Assembly (NCBI RefSeq): GCF_035917275.1
Contig: NZ_CP108508.1
Location: 7,254,001 to 7,318,000 of the forward strand
Length of the DNA: 64,000 nucleotides
Source of the DNA: Streptomyces sp. NBC_01237
GTDB taxonomy: Bacteria; Actinomycetota; Actinomycetes; Streptomycetales; Streptomycetaceae
Direction: 5' to 3'
The stretch's first letter is position 1. Every line of letters starts with the position of its first letter. Positions 16,699 to 26,583 of this stretch are shown in pieces. Below the pieces are notes generated by a model. It saw only the letters and a program-made list of their open reading frames with translations, made no database searches and had not been told where the DNA came from. The translations under genes were made by a program, and so were the position numbers.

Positions 16699-18156
16699 AT
16701 GACCCAGCAGTCAGTGGAGCCCAGGACCGGTGCGGAGGACGCGGGCCCCGGCTCGCGCGTCCCCGCCGGAAGATCTTGGCTCGACCGGTACTTCCACATA
16801 TCCGAACGAGGGTCCACGGTCGCGCGTGAGGTGCGCGGCGGCGTCACGACCTTCATGGCCATGGCGTACATCCTCCTGCTCAACCCGTTGATCCTCGGCG
16901 GCAAGGACGTCGACGGCAACCTCCTCAGCCAGCCCGGACTGATCACCGCGACCGCGCTCGCGGCAGCCGTGACCACCCTCCTGATGGGTTTCGTCGGCAA
17001 GGTCCCGCTGGCCCTCGCCGCCGGACTCAGCGTCTCCGGCGTGCTGTCCTCGCAGGTCGCACCCAATATGACCTGGCCGCAGACCATGGGCATGTGTGTG
17101 ATCTACGGTGTGGTGATCTGTCTCCTGGTGGTCACCGGCCTGCGCGAAATGATCATGAACGCGATCCCGCTCGCACTCAAGCACGGCATCACCATGGGGA
17201 TCGGGCTCTTCATCGCCCTCATCGGCCTCTACAAGGCCGGCTTCGTCCACCAGGGCAAGGCGACCCCGGTGTCGCTCGGCCCGGCCGGTGAACTCTCCGG
17301 CTGGCCCGTCCTGATCTTCTGCGTGACCCTGCTGCTGATCTTCATGCTGCAGGCCCGCAACATCCCCGGCGCGATCCTGATCGGTATCGTCGTCGGCACC
17401 GTGATCGCCATCGCCGTCAACGCGATCGCCGACGTCGACGCCAAGTCCTGGAGCAGTGGCCCGCCGGAGCTCAACGGCAGCGCGGTCTCCGCACCCGACT
17501 TCTCGCTCTTCGGGCATGTGGAGTTCGGCGGCTGGGGCGATGTCGGAGTGATGACCGTCGGCATGATCGTCTTCACCCTGGTGCTGGCCGGCTTCTTCGA
17601 CGCCATGGCCACCATCATCGGTGTCGGTACGGAGGCCAAGCTCGCCGACGACAAGGGCCGGATGCCGGGCCTGTCCAAGGCGCTGTTCATCGACGGTGCG
17701 GGCGGTGCCATCGGCGGTGTCGCCGGAGGCTCCGGCCAGACCGTGTTCGTCGAGTCGGCCACCGGTGTCGGCGAGGGGGCCCGGACCGGGTTCGCCTCCG
17801 TCATCACCGGACTCTTCTTCGCCGCCTGCCTGTTCTTCACCCCGCTCACCGCGATCGTGCCGACCGAGGTGGCCTCGGCCGCCCTCGTCGTCATCGGCGC
17901 CATGATGATGCAGAACGCCCGGCACGTGGACTGGGGCGACCGTTCCGTCGCCATCCCGGTCTTCCTCACCGTGGTCCTGATGCCCTTCACGTACACGATC
18001 ACCACCGGTGTCGCCGCGGGTGTCATCTCGTACGCCGCCATCAAGCTCGCCCAGGGCCGGGCGCGCGAGGTCGGGGCGTTCATGTGGGGTCTGACGGTGA
18101 TCTTCATCGTGTACTTCGCCCTCAATCCGATCGAGAGCTGGCTGGGCGTCCACTGA
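16699..18156 (+). CDS. NCS2/AzgA-type purine permease
   Basis: This 485-residue integral membrane protein has about 12-14 hydrophobic segments. The AzgA-like pattern is clear: FMAMAYILLLNPLILGG in TM1, PLALAAGLSVSGVLSSQV, LALKHGITMGIGLFIALIGLYKAG, and the substrate motif region GGSGQTVFVESATGVGEGARTG. AzgA proteins are proton-coupled importers of adenine, guanine or hypoxanthine. Its place between xanthine dehydrogenase and xdhC fits uptake of the purine substrates. ATG 16699 has TTGGGAGT about 9 bases upstream; the upstream in-frame extension runs through the hairpin and is rejected. Confidence 0.92.
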   Translation: MTQQSVEPRTGAEDAGPGSRVPAGRSWLDRYFHISERGSTVAREVRGGVTTFMAMAYILLLNPLILGGKDVDGNLLSQPGLITATALAAAVTTLLMGFVGKVPLALAAGLSVSGVLSSQVAPNMTWPQTMGMCVIYGVVICLLVVTGLREMIMNAIPLALKHGITMGIGLFIALIGLYKAGFVHQGKATPVSLGPAGELSGWPVLIFCVTLLLIFMLQARNIPGAILIGIVVGTVIAIAVNAIADVDAKSWSSGPPELNGSAVSAPDFSLFGHVEFGGWGDVGVMTVGMIVFTLVLAGFFDAMATIIGVGTEAKLADDKGRMPGLSKALFIDGAGGAIGGVAGGSGQTVFVESATGVGEGARTGFASVITGLFFAACLFFTPLTAIVPTEVASAALVVIGAMMMQNARHVDWGDRSVAIPVFLTVVLMPFTYTITTGVAAGVISYAAIKLAQGRAREVGAFMWGLTVIFIVYFALNPIESWLGVH

Positions 18157-18193
18157 CACCCGCCCCTCCCCACACCGCCCAAGGAGACACGAC

Positions 18194-19333
18194 ATGCTGG
18201 ACATCGCCGAAGAGCTGCACCGGTGGCTCGGGCAGGGACGCGAGTTCGCCGTGGCCACCGTGGTGGCGGTCGGCGGCAGTGCCCCCCGGCAGCCGGGAGC
18301 CGCACTCGCCGTCGACCGTGACGGCACGGCCATCGGGTCGGTCTCCGGCGGATGTGTGGAGGGCGCGGTGTACGAGCTGTGCCAACAGGCCCTCAAGGAC
18401 GGCACAACCGTCCGGGAGCAGTTCGGCTACAGCGACGACGATGCCTTCGCGGTCGGTCTGACCTGCGGCGGCGTCATCGACATCCTGGTCACACCGGTGC
18501 GTGCGGACGACCCCGCACGCCCGGTGTTCGCGGCGGCGCTCGCGGCCTCCGCGCAGGCGGCGGCGGCCGCGGTCGCCAGGATCACCGAGGGCCCGGCCGA
18601 ACTCCTCGGCCGCCCGCTCCTCGTCCACCCCGACGGGTCGTACGAGGGCGGGCTCGGCGGCCATCGTGCGCTGGACCGCACCGCGGCGGCCGAGACCCGG
18701 GCGATGCTGGACGCGGGCCGCACCGGCCCGCTCACCATCGGCGCCGAGGGCTCCCGCTGCGGCCGGCCCGTCCAACTGCTCGTAGAATCCAGCGTTCCGC
18801 CGCCCCGCATGATCGTGTTCGGGGCCATCGACTTCGCCGCCGCCCTCGTGCGGGCCGGCTCCTTCCTCGGCTACCGGGTCACCGTCTGCGACGCCCGGCC
18901 GGTCTTCGCGACCCGGGCCCGTTTCCCGGACGCCGACGAGATCGTGGTCGACTGGCCGCACCGCTACCTCGCCGCCACCGAGGTGGACGCGCGCACGGTG
19001 CTCTGTGTCCTCACCCATGACGCCAAGTTCGATGTCCCCCTGCTGACCGCGGCGTTGAAGTTGCCGGTCGCGTACGTCGGGGCGATGGGCTCGCGCCGCA
19101 CCCACCTGGAGCGCAACGAACGGCTCCGCGAGGCCGGTGTCACCGAGCGCGAACTTGCCGCGCTGCACTCGCCGATCGGCCTCGACCTCGGTGCCCGTAC
19201 GCCGGAGGAGACGGCCCTGTCGATCGCCGCCGAGATCGTCGCCGTCCGGCGTGGCGGCAGCGGCGTACCGCTCACCGGCGCCCACACCCCGATCCATCAC
19301 GAAGGCGGCTCCCCGCTCGCCTCGGTGGCCTGA
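18194..19333 (+). CDS. xdhC: XdhC/CoxI family molybdenum cofactor maturation protein
   Basis: This 379-residue cytosolic chaperone binds and sulfurates molybdenum cofactor for insertion into xanthine dehydrogenase. It has an N-terminal XdhC/CoxI domain (VATVVAVGGSAPRQPGA; SGGCVEGAVYE; GLTCGGVIDILV with the conserved Cys). A C-terminal XdhC Rossmann domain follows (RMIVFGAIDFAAALVRAGSFLGYRVTVCDARP; VAYVGAMGSRRTHLERNERL). AAGGAG sits about 8 bases before ATG 18194, and the gene follows the permease by 37 bases, so it closes the purine operon. Confidence 0.95.
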   Translation: MLDIAEELHRWLGQGREFAVATVVAVGGSAPRQPGAALAVDRDGTAIGSVSGGCVEGAVYELCQQALKDGTTVREQFGYSDDDAFAVGLTCGGVIDILVTPVRADDPARPVFAAALAASAQAAAAAVARITEGPAELLGRPLLVHPDGSYEGGLGGHRALDRTAAAETRAMLDAGRTGPLTIGAEGSRCGRPVQLLVESSVPPPRMIVFGAIDFAAALVRAGSFLGYRVTVCDARPVFATRARFPDADEIVVDWPHRYLAATEVDARTVLCVLTHDAKFDVPLLTAALKLPVAYVGAMGSRRTHLERNERLREAGVTERELAALHSPIGLDLGARTPEETALSIAAEIVAVRRGGSGVPLTGAHTPIHHEGGSPLASVA

Positions 19334-19401
19334 AGCCGAGGGAAACCGGTCCTCACTCCGGCCTCGACCACGCCCCGTCTCCGCCCTCGTCCCCGGCCGT
19401 G

Positions 19402-19482
19402 ACTCCGGCCCCGTCCCCGGCCCGAAACCGGCCCCGTCCTCGGCCCTCACTCCGGCCCCGTCCCCGGCCCGAAACCGGCCCC
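19402..19482. repeat. 34-bp direct repeat, period 47
   Basis: The stretch beginning ACTCCGGCCCCGTCCCCGGC is repeated identically over 34 bases (19402-19435 and 19449-19482). A decayed relative lies just upstream around 19353. It is in the 246-base gap between xdhC and the subtilase and looks like a local duplication of Pro/Ala-type GC-rich DNA. Confidence 0.75.
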
Positions 19483-19579
19483 CGCCGCGCCGTTCGCCGC
19501 CGGGCGGATTACCGCCACGGCGCATTCCTGCCAGCCAGGAACCGAACCGTAGTCGCGCATTTACCGGTAGATCAGCTGC

Positions 19580-22500
19580 ATGACATTTTCCCCCTCCTCC
19601 GTTTCCGGCCGGGCGAGACCCGCTCGTACAGGACGCAGAGCGCTGCTCATAGCGACCTCCGTCGCACTCGTGAGCGGCGCCATGCTCCCCGCCGCGGGCT
19701 CCGCCACCGCCGCCTCCGCACCGCGCTCCGCCGAGGGCCGCCACGAGGCCCGGGTCCAGAGCCACGACATCACCCTGATCACCGGGGACGTCGTGCACTA
19801 CGTGGACGGCCCCGGCAACCAGGACACCGTCACCGTGGACCGCCCCGACGGCGCGAACGGCGGCGTCCACGTCCAGCAGGCGGGCGACGACCTCTTCGTG
19901 CTGCCCGACGAGGCCACCGCGCTGCTCGCGGCCGGGAAGCTCGACCGGCGGCTGTTCAACGTCTCGGCCCTGGTGCGGATGGGGTACGACGACGCGGCCA
20001 CCGGCGGCATTCCGCTGATCGCCACCTACGGGGGGAGCAAGGCCAGGGCGCTGCCCGCGGCCCCGCGCGGAGCCGGCAAGGTCCGGACGCTCGGCTCCAT
20101 CCACGGTGCGGCGCTGAAGGCCGACAAGGACGACGCCCGCGCCTTCTGGAGCGACATCGCGCGTACGGACAAGGCCCGTTCGCTGGACAACGGCATCGCG
20201 AAGCTGTGGCTCGACGGCCGCTCCGAGGCCCTGCTCAAGGAGTCGGTGCCGCAGGTCAACGCCCCGCAGGCGTGGGCCGCGGGCTTCGACGGCAAGGGCA
20301 CCAAGGTCGCCGTCCTGGACACCGGGATCGACGCCGACCACCCGGACGTCAAGGACCGGATCCTGGAGTCCCGGAGCTTCGTGCCGGGCGAGGAGGTCGA
20401 CGACAAGAACGGCCACGGTACGCATGTCGCGTCCACCATCGCCGGTTCGGGTGCCGCCTCCCAGGGCGACAACAAGGGCGTCGCGCCGGCCGCGGGCCTC
20501 CTCGTCGGCAAGGTCCTCGGCGACGAGGGCTCCGGCGCCGACTCCGGCATCATCGAAGCCATGGAGTGGGCGAAGGCGGAAGGCGCCGACGTCGTCTCCA
20601 TGAGCCTCGGCTCCCCGGTGCCGGACGACGGCTCCGACCCGATGTCGCAGGCCGTCGACGCCCTGTCGGCCGACGGCGGTCCGCTGTTCGTGATCGCCGC
20701 GGGCAACGCGTACGGCGCGGGCACCATCGGCTCGCCCGGCTCGGCGCAGAAGGCCCTCACCATCGCGGCCGTCGACAAGCAGGACAACCGGGCGGACTTC
20801 TCCTCCATGGGCCCGCTGGTCAACAGCCACGGCCTCAAGCCCGACCTGTCCGCCCCCGGCGTCGACATCAACGCGGCGGCCTCGCAGTCGGTCCCCGGCA
20901 TCGAGGGCATGTACCAGTCGATGTCCGGTACGTCGATGGCCACCCCGCATGTCGCGGGCGCCGCGGCCATCCTGAAGCAGCGTCACCCCGACTGGTCCGG
21001 CCAGCGCATCAAGGACGCGCTGATGAGCTCGTCCAAGGCGCTGCCCGACTACACCCCGTACGAGCAGGGCACCGGCCGGCTGGATGTGAAGGCGGCGATC
21101 GACACGACGATCGAGGCCACCGGCTCCGTCGAGGTCGCCTCGTACAACTGGCCGCACAGCCCCTCCGACCCGGTCACCGAGCGGACCATCACCTACCGCA
21201 ACACGGGTGACAAGGACGTCACGCTCAGCCTGGCCACCGACACGGACGCGGCCGCGTACACCCTCTCCACCTCCACGCTGACCGTCCCGGCGGGCTCCAC
21301 CGCCGAGGCCGTGCTGTCGCTGGACCCCTCCGAGGTCGCGAACAACACCCAGTTCTCCGGCCAGGTCCTCGCCAAGGACGCGGCGGGCACGGTCGTCGCG
21401 CACACCGGTTTCGCGCTCAACAAGGAGCAGGAGCTCTACGACCTGACCCTGAAGCTCCGCGACCGCGCGGGCAGGCCGATGGACGGACAGGTCGTCTTCG
21501 CCGCGCTCGGCGACCCGGAGCTGGGCGTCGTCAACGTCTCCGGTGACACGACCCTGCGGCTGCCGCCGGGCAACTACACGGCCTGGACCGCCGCGGAGAT
21601 CGACGGCGACCGGGCCGACTCGAAGGGCATCGCGTTCCTCGCGGCCCCCGAGACGGTCCTGGACAAGGCCACCACCGTCACGCTCGACGCCTCGAAGGCC
21701 CGCAAGATCAGTGTGCGGACGCCGAAGGAGACCGAGACCCGCCAGCTGCGCTATGACATGGCACGCACCGCCCCGGACGGCACCGTCCAGCGCGACGCGT
21801 ACCAGATCCCGCTGACCTACGACCAGTTGTGGGCGAGCCCGACCAAGAAGGTCACCCAGGGCAGCTTCAGCTTCCTGACCCGCTGGCGCCAGGGCGAGGA
21901 ACTGATCGGCCTGACGGCCGACGGCCATGACGTCCCGGCCTTCGTGCAGGGCGGCTCCGTCGTCGCCGAGGACAGCGAGCAGAAGCTGACCGGTGTCTTC
22001 GCCGGCAACGGCGCCGCGGCCGACTACCGGGGCGTGAACGCCAAGGGCAAGGCCGTCGTGGTCAACCGCAGCGACGCGGTCACCCCGGCCGAGCGGCTGG
22101 CGGGCGCGCTGGCGGCGGGCGCCAAGGCGCTCTTCGTCGTCAACGACGGCCGCGGGGTCGCGATGGAGTCCTACGTCCCGTACGGCGAGCAGACCACCAT
22201 CCCGGTCGCCTCGGTGCAGAAGACCGCGGGCGGGACGCTGATCAAGGCGGCGCAGCGCGGCAAGAAGCTCTCCGTCGACCAGAAGAAGTTCGCGGGCTAC
22301 GTCTACGACCTGGTCGACCGCCACGACGGCACGATCCCCGACCGCTCGCTGGCCTTCGCCCCGTCGGCCCGTCAGCTGGCGAAGGTGGAGAACACCTTCT
22401 ACGGCCACAAGGCGGCGCTCGGCGCCGGATTCCGCTACGACATCCCGGACTACGGCCCCGGTGTCGGCTTCGAGGAGTACGAGAAGTTCCCGGGCACCCG

Positions 22501-23335
22501 CACCGAGTGGGTCAACCCGCTGCCGGGTGACTCCTTCTGGTACGAGAACCACGCGGTGCTCAGTGCCGACGCCTCCGGTACGGCGCACGAGATGCGCAGC
22601 ACGGACCTGGACTACAAGGCCGGCCGGACCTACCGCGACGACTGGTTCGCACCGGTGGTCGGCCCCCGTCTCGGCACCGGCTACTGGGGTCCGTTCCGCA
22701 CCGCGTACAACGACATCCAGTTCAACATCACCCCGTGGACCGACTCGGGCGAGGGCCACTCCGGCTCGATGCCGGAGGCGGAGTACGACACCACCTCGTA
22801 CGGCTTCTACCAGGGCGACACACTGATCAAGAAGGGACCGGGCCGGGCCGGATACGCCTGGGACCTGTCGGCGGAGAAGCTGCCGTACCGCCTGGTCATC
22901 GACTCCGTCCGGGACGCGGAGACCTGGAAGACCTCGACCCGTACGCACACCGAGTGGAACTTCGTCTCGGGTGCCCTGGACGAGAACGGCCCGCAGCAGG
23001 CCGACATCCCGCTGCTCCAGCTGGACTACGACGTGGACACCGACCTGGCCGGTGACGTCAAGGCCGGCAAGTGGACCGAGGTCGGTCTGGAGGCCGGTAC
23101 CCAGGCGTGGCTGGACGGCGCGGTGAAGGCGACGAAGGCCTCGCTGTCCGTCAGCTACGACGAGGGCAGGTCCTGGAGCGCGGCAGAGCTGCGCAAGGGC
23201 TCGTCGGGCACATGGACCGCGAAGTTCAGGACGCCCGGGAAGGGGGCCGCCTCGGTTTCGCTCAAGGTGCGCGCCGAGGGCCCCGGCGGTCTGGCCGTCG
23301 ACCAGGAGATCATCAAGGCGTTCGGCCTGAAGTGA
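19580..23335 (+). CDS. large secreted S8 (subtilisin-like) serine protease
   Basis: The 1251-residue precursor has a signal peptide (RRALLIATSVALVSGAMLPAAGSATAAS) and a propeptide of about 200 residues. The peptidase S8 domain has Asp247 (VAVLDTGIDADHPDV), His279 (GHGTHVASTIAG) and Ser452 (GTSMATPHVAGAA), with the oxyanion Asn in AAGNAYGAG. After the protease come beta-sandwich domains. One is a PA-like region at about residues 810-890 (VVNRSDAVTPAERLAGALAAG; TTIPVASVQKTAGG), possibly involved in substrate recognition. The start has only a weak ribosome-binding site. It is likely an exported broad-specificity protease. It is flanked by purine genes and urease without an obvious functional link, and ends in a strong terminator. 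Confidence 0.93.
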   Translation: MTFSPSSVSGRARPARTGRRALLIATSVALVSGAMLPAAGSATAASAPRSAEGRHEARVQSHDITLITGDVVHYVDGPGNQDTVTVDRPDGANGGVHVQQAGDDLFVLPDEATALLAAGKLDRRLFNVSALVRMGYDDAATGGIPLIATYGGSKARALPAAPRGAGKVRTLGSIHGAALKADKDDARAFWSDIARTDKARSLDNGIAKLWLDGRSEALLKESVPQVNAPQAWAAGFDGKGTKVAVLDTGIDADHPDVKDRILESRSFVPGEEVDDKNGHGTHVASTIAGSGAASQGDNKGVAPAAGLLVGKVLGDEGSGADSGIIEAMEWAKAEGADVVSMSLGSPVPDDGSDPMSQAVDALSADGGPLFVIAAGNAYGAGTIGSPGSAQKALTIAAVDKQDNRADFSSMGPLVNSHGLKPDLSAPGVDINAAASQSVPGIEGMYQSMSGTSMATPHVAGAAAILKQRHPDWSGQRIKDALMSSSKALPDYTPYEQGTGRLDVKAAIDTTIEATGSVEVASYNWPHSPSDPVTERTITYRNTGDKDVTLSLATDTDAAAYTLSTSTLTVPAGSTAEAVLSLDPSEVANNTQFSGQVLAKDAAGTVVAHTGFALNKEQELYDLTLKLRDRAGRPMDGQVVFAALGDPELGVVNVSGDTTLRLPPGNYTAWTAAEIDGDRADSKGIAFLAAPETVLDKATTVTLDASKARKISVRTPKETETRQLRYDMARTAPDGTVQRDAYQIPLTYDQLWASPTKKVTQGSFSFLTRWRQGEELIGLTADGHDVPAFVQGGSVVAEDSEQKLTGVFAGNGAAADYRGVNAKGKAVVVNRSDAVTPAERLAGALAAGAKALFVVNDGRGVAMESYVPYGEQTTIPVASVQKTAGGTLIKAAQRGKKLSVDQKKFAGYVYDLVDRHDGTIPDRSLAFAPSARQLAKVENTFYGHKAALGAGFRYDIPDYGPGVGFEEYEKFPGTRTEWVNPLPGDSFWYENHAVLSADASGTAHEMRSTDLDYKAGRTYRDDWFAPVVGPRLGTGYWGPFRTAYNDIQFNITPWTDSGEGHSGSMPEAEYDTTSYGFYQGDTLIKKGPGRAGYAWDLSAEKLPYRLVIDSVRDAETWKTSTRTHTEWNFVSGALDENGPQQADIPLLQLDYDVDTDLAGDVKAGKWTEVGLEAGTQAWLDGAVKATKASLSVSYDEGRSWSAAELRKGSSGTWTAKFRTPGKGAASVSLKVRAEGPGGLAVDQEIIKAFGLK

Positions 23336-23354
23336 CCTGCTGAGAGAACCATTT

Positions 23355-23396
23355 GAGGTGGTTCCGCAGCCCCGGCGGGGGCTGCGGGACCACCTC
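23355..23396 (+). terminator. intrinsic terminator after the subtilase
   Basis: GAGGTGGT and CCGCAGCCCC pair with GGGGCTGCGG and ACCACCTC around one T/G mismatch (18 paired bases, GGCG loop). TCTTTACGTTTTCTT follows, so this is one of the few hairpins here with a real U-rich tail. Confidence 0.9.
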
Positions 23397-23578
23397 TCTT
23401 TACGTTTTCTTGAAGATCGAAATTTGTCTACTTTGCCCGTATATGGCGGTCGATAACCCCAGAAAGGGACTTTTTGCGGTGCGGAGCGAGTTGCCACGGG
23501 CCTACTCGGAGGCTTATAAGAGGAACGTGGCCGAGGCGATTCCGGGAATTCCGGGGACTGCCGCCATGGAGGTTTCCC

Positions 23579-23881
23579 ATGTTTCTCACTCCGTCCGACA
23601 CGGAGAAATTGCTGCTGAGCGTCGCCGGAATGGTCGCCCGCGACCGGCGTGAGCGCGGCGTCCGCCTCAACTACCCCGAGGCCGTCGCCCTGCTCGCCTG
23701 CTGGGTCATGGAGCGGGCCCGCGAGGGCGCCCTCGTCAGCGACCTCATGACCGCGGGACGCACCGTCCTGACCCGCGCTGACGTGCTCGAAGGCGTCCCC
23801 GAGATGCTGCACGACGTCCAGGTCGAGGCGACCTTCCCCGACGGGCGCAAGCTGGTCACGATCACCTCTCCGATCCCGTGA
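23579..23881 (+). CDS. ureA: urease gamma subunit
   Basis: This 100-residue subunit matches the family length exactly. It starts [20 protein letters not shown] and contains the [25 protein letters not shown] and [22 protein letters not shown] blocks. ATG 23579 is preceded by GGAGG (23568-23572), six bases away. It assembles with UreB and UreC into the (abc)3 urease that hydrolyses urea to ammonia and carbamate. The gene heads the ureABCFGD cluster; its last bases overlap the ureB start (GTGA). Confidence 0.97.
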   Translation: MFLTPSDTEKLLLSVAGMVARDRRERGVRLNYPEAVALLACWVMERAREGALVSDLMTAGRTVLTRADVLEGVPEMLHDVQVEATFPDGRKLVTITSPIP

Positions 23882-24213
23882 TCCCCGGTGAGATCCGGAC
23901 CGGATCCGGCGTACTGAAAATCAACGACACGCTTACCAAATTGCAGCTCACCGTTGTCAATGACGGCGACCGGCCCATTCAGGTCGGCTCGCACCTGCAT
24001 TTCTCCGACGCGAATCCGGCGCTTTCCTTCGACCGCGCTGCGGCCGAGGGATTCCGCCTCGACATTCCGTCAGGAACATCGCTGCGTTTCGAACCCGGGG
24101 TCGGCGCCGACGTCACCCTCGTCGAACTCGGCGGCCGTCGGCACGTCCCCGGCATCGTGGTGCCCGGCACCCGCGCCCCCGGCACCCGAACCGCACAGAC
24201 GGAGACCGTGTGA
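23878..24213 (+). CDS. ureB: urease beta subunit
   Basis: This 111-residue subunit begins at GTG 23878, sharing GTGA with the ureA stop. It shows the standard UreB blocks [10 protein letters not shown] and [30 protein letters not shown], with the pocket-stabilising residues, then [17 protein letters not shown] and [11 protein letters not shown]. The usual F-EvN before the R-A block reads HFSDANPAL, a small family variation. The C-terminus has a Thr/Arg-rich extension. Translation is coupled to ureA, and ureC starts one base after its stop. Confidence 0.97.
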   Translation: MIPGEIRTGSGVLKINDTLTKLQLTVVNDGDRPIQVGSHLHFSDANPALSFDRAAAEGFRLDIPSGTSLRFEPGVGADVTLVELGGRRHVPGIVVPGTRAPGTRTAQTETV

Positions 24214-24214
24214 C

Positions 24215-25918
24215 ATGGCACAGATGACCCGCGCCGCCTACGCGGCGCTCTACGGACCCACCACCGGGGACCGCGTGCGTCTCGCCGACACCGATCTGTG
24301 GATCGAGGTGGAGGAGGACCGCTGCTTCGGCGGCGACGAGGCCGTGTTCGGCGGTGGCAAGTCCATCCGTGAATCGATGGCCCAGGCCACCACCTCACGC
24401 GCCGACGGCGCCCTCGACCTCGTCATCACCAATGTGGTCGTCCTCGACCACTGGGGCATCGTCAAGACCGACATCGGCGTCCGGGCCGGCCGGATCGTCG
24501 CCCTGGGCCGCTCGGGCAACCCCGACATCAGCGACGGCGTCCACCCCGACCTGATCATCGGCCCCGGCACCGACGTGGTCTCCGGCGAGGGGCGCATCCT
24601 CACCGCCGGAGCCGTCGACACCCACGTCCACTTCCTGATGCCGGAAACCCTCCAGGAGGCCCTCGCCACCGGCACCACCACCGTGATCGGCGGCGGCACC
24701 GGAGCCACCGAGGCGTCCAAGGCCACCACCGTCACCCCCGGCGCGTGGAACCTCGCGATGATGCACCGGTCCCTGGACCGCGTCCCGCTCAACATCATGC
24801 TGTTCGGCAAGGGTTCCACCGTCGGCGAGGACGCCCTGCGCGAGGCCGCCCTCGGCGGTGCCGGAGGCTACAAGGTCCACGAGGACTGGGGCGCCACCCC
24901 CGCCGCGATCGACGCCGCGCTGAAGGCGGCCGACGCCTACGGCCTCCAGGTCGCCCTGCACGCCGACAGCCTCAACGAGGTCGGCTACGTCGAGGGAACC
25001 CTCGACGCCATCGCCGGCCGGGGCATCCACGTCTTCCACGCCGAAGGCGCGGGCGGCGGACACGCACCCGACATCATCACCGTCGCCTCGCACCCCAACG
25101 TGCTTCCCGCGTCCACCAATCCGACGCTTCCGCACACCGTCAACACCGTCGCCGAACACCTCGACATGCTGATGGTCTGCCACCACCTCAACCCGCGCGT
25201 CCCCGAGGACCTGGCCTTCGCCGAGTCCCGCATCCGCGCCACCACCATCGCCGCCGAGGACGTCCTCCACGACATCGGCGCCCTCTCCATCACCTCCTCC
25301 GACGCCCAGGCCATGGGCCGCATCGGTGAAGTCGTCTGCCGCACCTGGCAGGTCGCCCACGTGATGAAGCAGCGCTTCGGCGACCGGGACTCCGCACTCC
25401 CCGCCGACAACGAGCGCGCCCGCCGCTACGTCGCCAAGTACACGATCTGTCCCGCCGTCGCCCATGGCATCGACCATGTCGTCGGCTCCGTGGAACCGGG
25501 CAAGCTCGCCGACCTCGTGCTCTGGGACCCCGCCTTCTTCGGCATCCGCCCGGCGGCCGTGATCAAGGGCGGCATGGTGGTGTACGCCCCCCTCGGCGAC
25601 GCCAACGCGGCCATCCCCACCACCCAGCCGGTGCTGCTCCGCGCCACCGCGGCGGCCGGCGCCGCCCCCCATCTGTCGGTCAGCTTCGTCGCCCCCGCCG
25701 CGCTGGAGGACGGGCTCGCCGAACGCCTGGGCCTGGAAAGGGAACTGGTCGCCGTACGGCCCACCCGCCACCTCACCAAGGCGGACCTGCCGAACAACAC
25801 GGCGCTCCCGGCCATCGACGTGGACCCGGAGACCTTCGCCATCCGCATCGACGGGGAGCTCGTCGAGCCCGCCCCCGCCGCCGAACTGCCGCTGACCCAG
25901 CGGTACAGCATGTTCTGA
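24215..25918 (+). CDS. ureC: urease alpha (catalytic) subunit
   Basis: This 567-residue amidohydrolase binds two Ni ions. Every catalytic residue of Klebsiella urease is present at a constant offset of +3: His137, His139, carbamylated Lys220 ([10 protein letters not shown]), His222, His249 (ALHADSLNE), His275 (GGGHAPD lies just after), flap Cys322 and His323 (MVCHHLNP), and Asp363 (SSDAQAMGR). Surrounding residues differ from the most common form (GYK for [11 protein letters not shown] for DPSIPEDV), marking a divergent actinobacterial lineage, but nothing required is missing. It starts one base after ureB and overlaps ureF (TGATG). Confidence 0.97.
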   Translation: MAQMTRAAYAALYGPTTGDRVRLADTDLWIEVEEDRCFGGDEAVFGGGKSIRESMAQATTSRADGALDLVITNVVVLDHWGIVKTDIGVRAGRIVALGRSGNPDISDGVHPDLIIGPGTDVVSGEGRILTAGAVDTHVHFLMPETLQEALATGTTTVIGGGTGATEASKATTVTPGAWNLAMMHRSLDRVPLNIMLFGKGSTVGEDALREAALGGAGGYKVHEDWGATPAAIDAALKAADAYGLQVALHADSLNEVGYVEGTLDAIAGRGIHVFHAEGAGGGHAPDIITVASHPNVLPASTNPTLPHTVNTVAEHLDMLMVCHHLNPRVPEDLAFAESRIRATTIAAEDVLHDIGALSITSSDAQAMGRIGEVVCRTWQVAHVMKQRFGDRDSALPADNERARRYVAKYTICPAVAHGIDHVVGSVEPGKLADLVLWDPAFFGIRPAAVIKGGMVVYAPLGDANAAIPTTQPVLLRATAAAGAAPHLSVSFVAPAALEDGLAERLGLERELVAVRPTRHLTKADLPNNTALPAIDVDPETFAIRIDGELVEPAPAAELPLTQRYSMF

Positions 25919-26583
25919 TGGGTGCGCTCGCCCGGCTCCTGCTGGCCGACGGACGGCTCCCGGTCGGCGCGTACACCTACAGCGCGGGCCTCGAACCGGC
26001 CGTCGCCGCGGGACTCACCCGCGACCGCCTCCCCGCACTGCTGCGGGCCCGGCTGCACACCACCGCGGTCACCGAGGCGGCCGCCGCCGTCCTCGCCCTG
26101 CGCGCCGCCGGGCAGGACCCGGTGGACTACGGGCCCGTACAGCACGCGCTCGCGGCCCGCACCCCGGTGGCACCGCTGCGCGCGGCGTCCGCCACGCTCG
26201 GCCGGGGCGTGCACCGACTCGCGCGGCGGCTGGCCCCGGACCACCCGGCGGTCACCGCCCTGTCCACGGTCCGGCCACGCCCGCTGCGGCCCGTCACGCT
26301 CGGCGCGCTGGGCGCCGTCATGAAGGTGTCCGAGGACGAACTGGCCCAGGCGGTCGTCTACGACGAACTCCAGACCATCACCTCGGCCGCCCTCAAACTG
26401 CTGCCCGGCGACCCGCTCGACGCGGTCGCCTGGATCCTCGCCGCGGAGCCGGACGCCGCCGCCGCGGTGGCCGCCGCCCTCGCCGTACGGACCCCGGGTG
26501 AACTGCCCGCCCCCACGGCCCTGCTCACCGAACAGTGGGCACTCGAACACGACCGACGCGAACGGAGACTCTTCCTTGCCTGA
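25918..26583 (+). CDS. ureF: urease accessory protein UreF
   Basis: This 221-residue all-helical accessory protein works with UreD/UreH and UreG to load nickel and CO2 into the urease active site. The N-terminal [21 protein letters not shown] is the conserved UreF opening, and the rest is Ala/Leu-rich helices. It begins within the ureC stop (TGATG). It carries the C-terminal RRERRLFLA tail, within which the downstream ureG translation starts. Confidence 0.94.
   Translation: MGALARLLLADGRLPVGAYTYSAGLEPAVAAGLTRDRLPALLRARLHTTAVTEAAAAVLALRAAGQDPVDYGPVQHALAARTPVAPLRAASATLGRGVHRLARRLAPDHPAVTALSTVRPRPLRPVTLGALGAVMKVSEDELAQAVVYDELQTITSAALKLLPGDPLDAVAWILAAEPDAAAAVAAALAVRTPGELPAPTALLTEQWALEHDRRERRLFLA

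Noticed and set aside
23397..23578. GlnR box in front of ureA
   Set aside because: Some AT-rich motifs (TTTACG, GAAATTTG) recall GlnR half-sites, but spacing and bases do not fit GTNAC-N6-GAAAC well enough.
18122..23812. Very long open frame (1896 codons) on the minus strand opposite xdhC, the subtilase and ureA
   Set aside because: It is antisense to well-defined genes, and its composition is what opposite-strand reading of high-GC coding DNA gives. No domain is recognisable and no start signal is seen.
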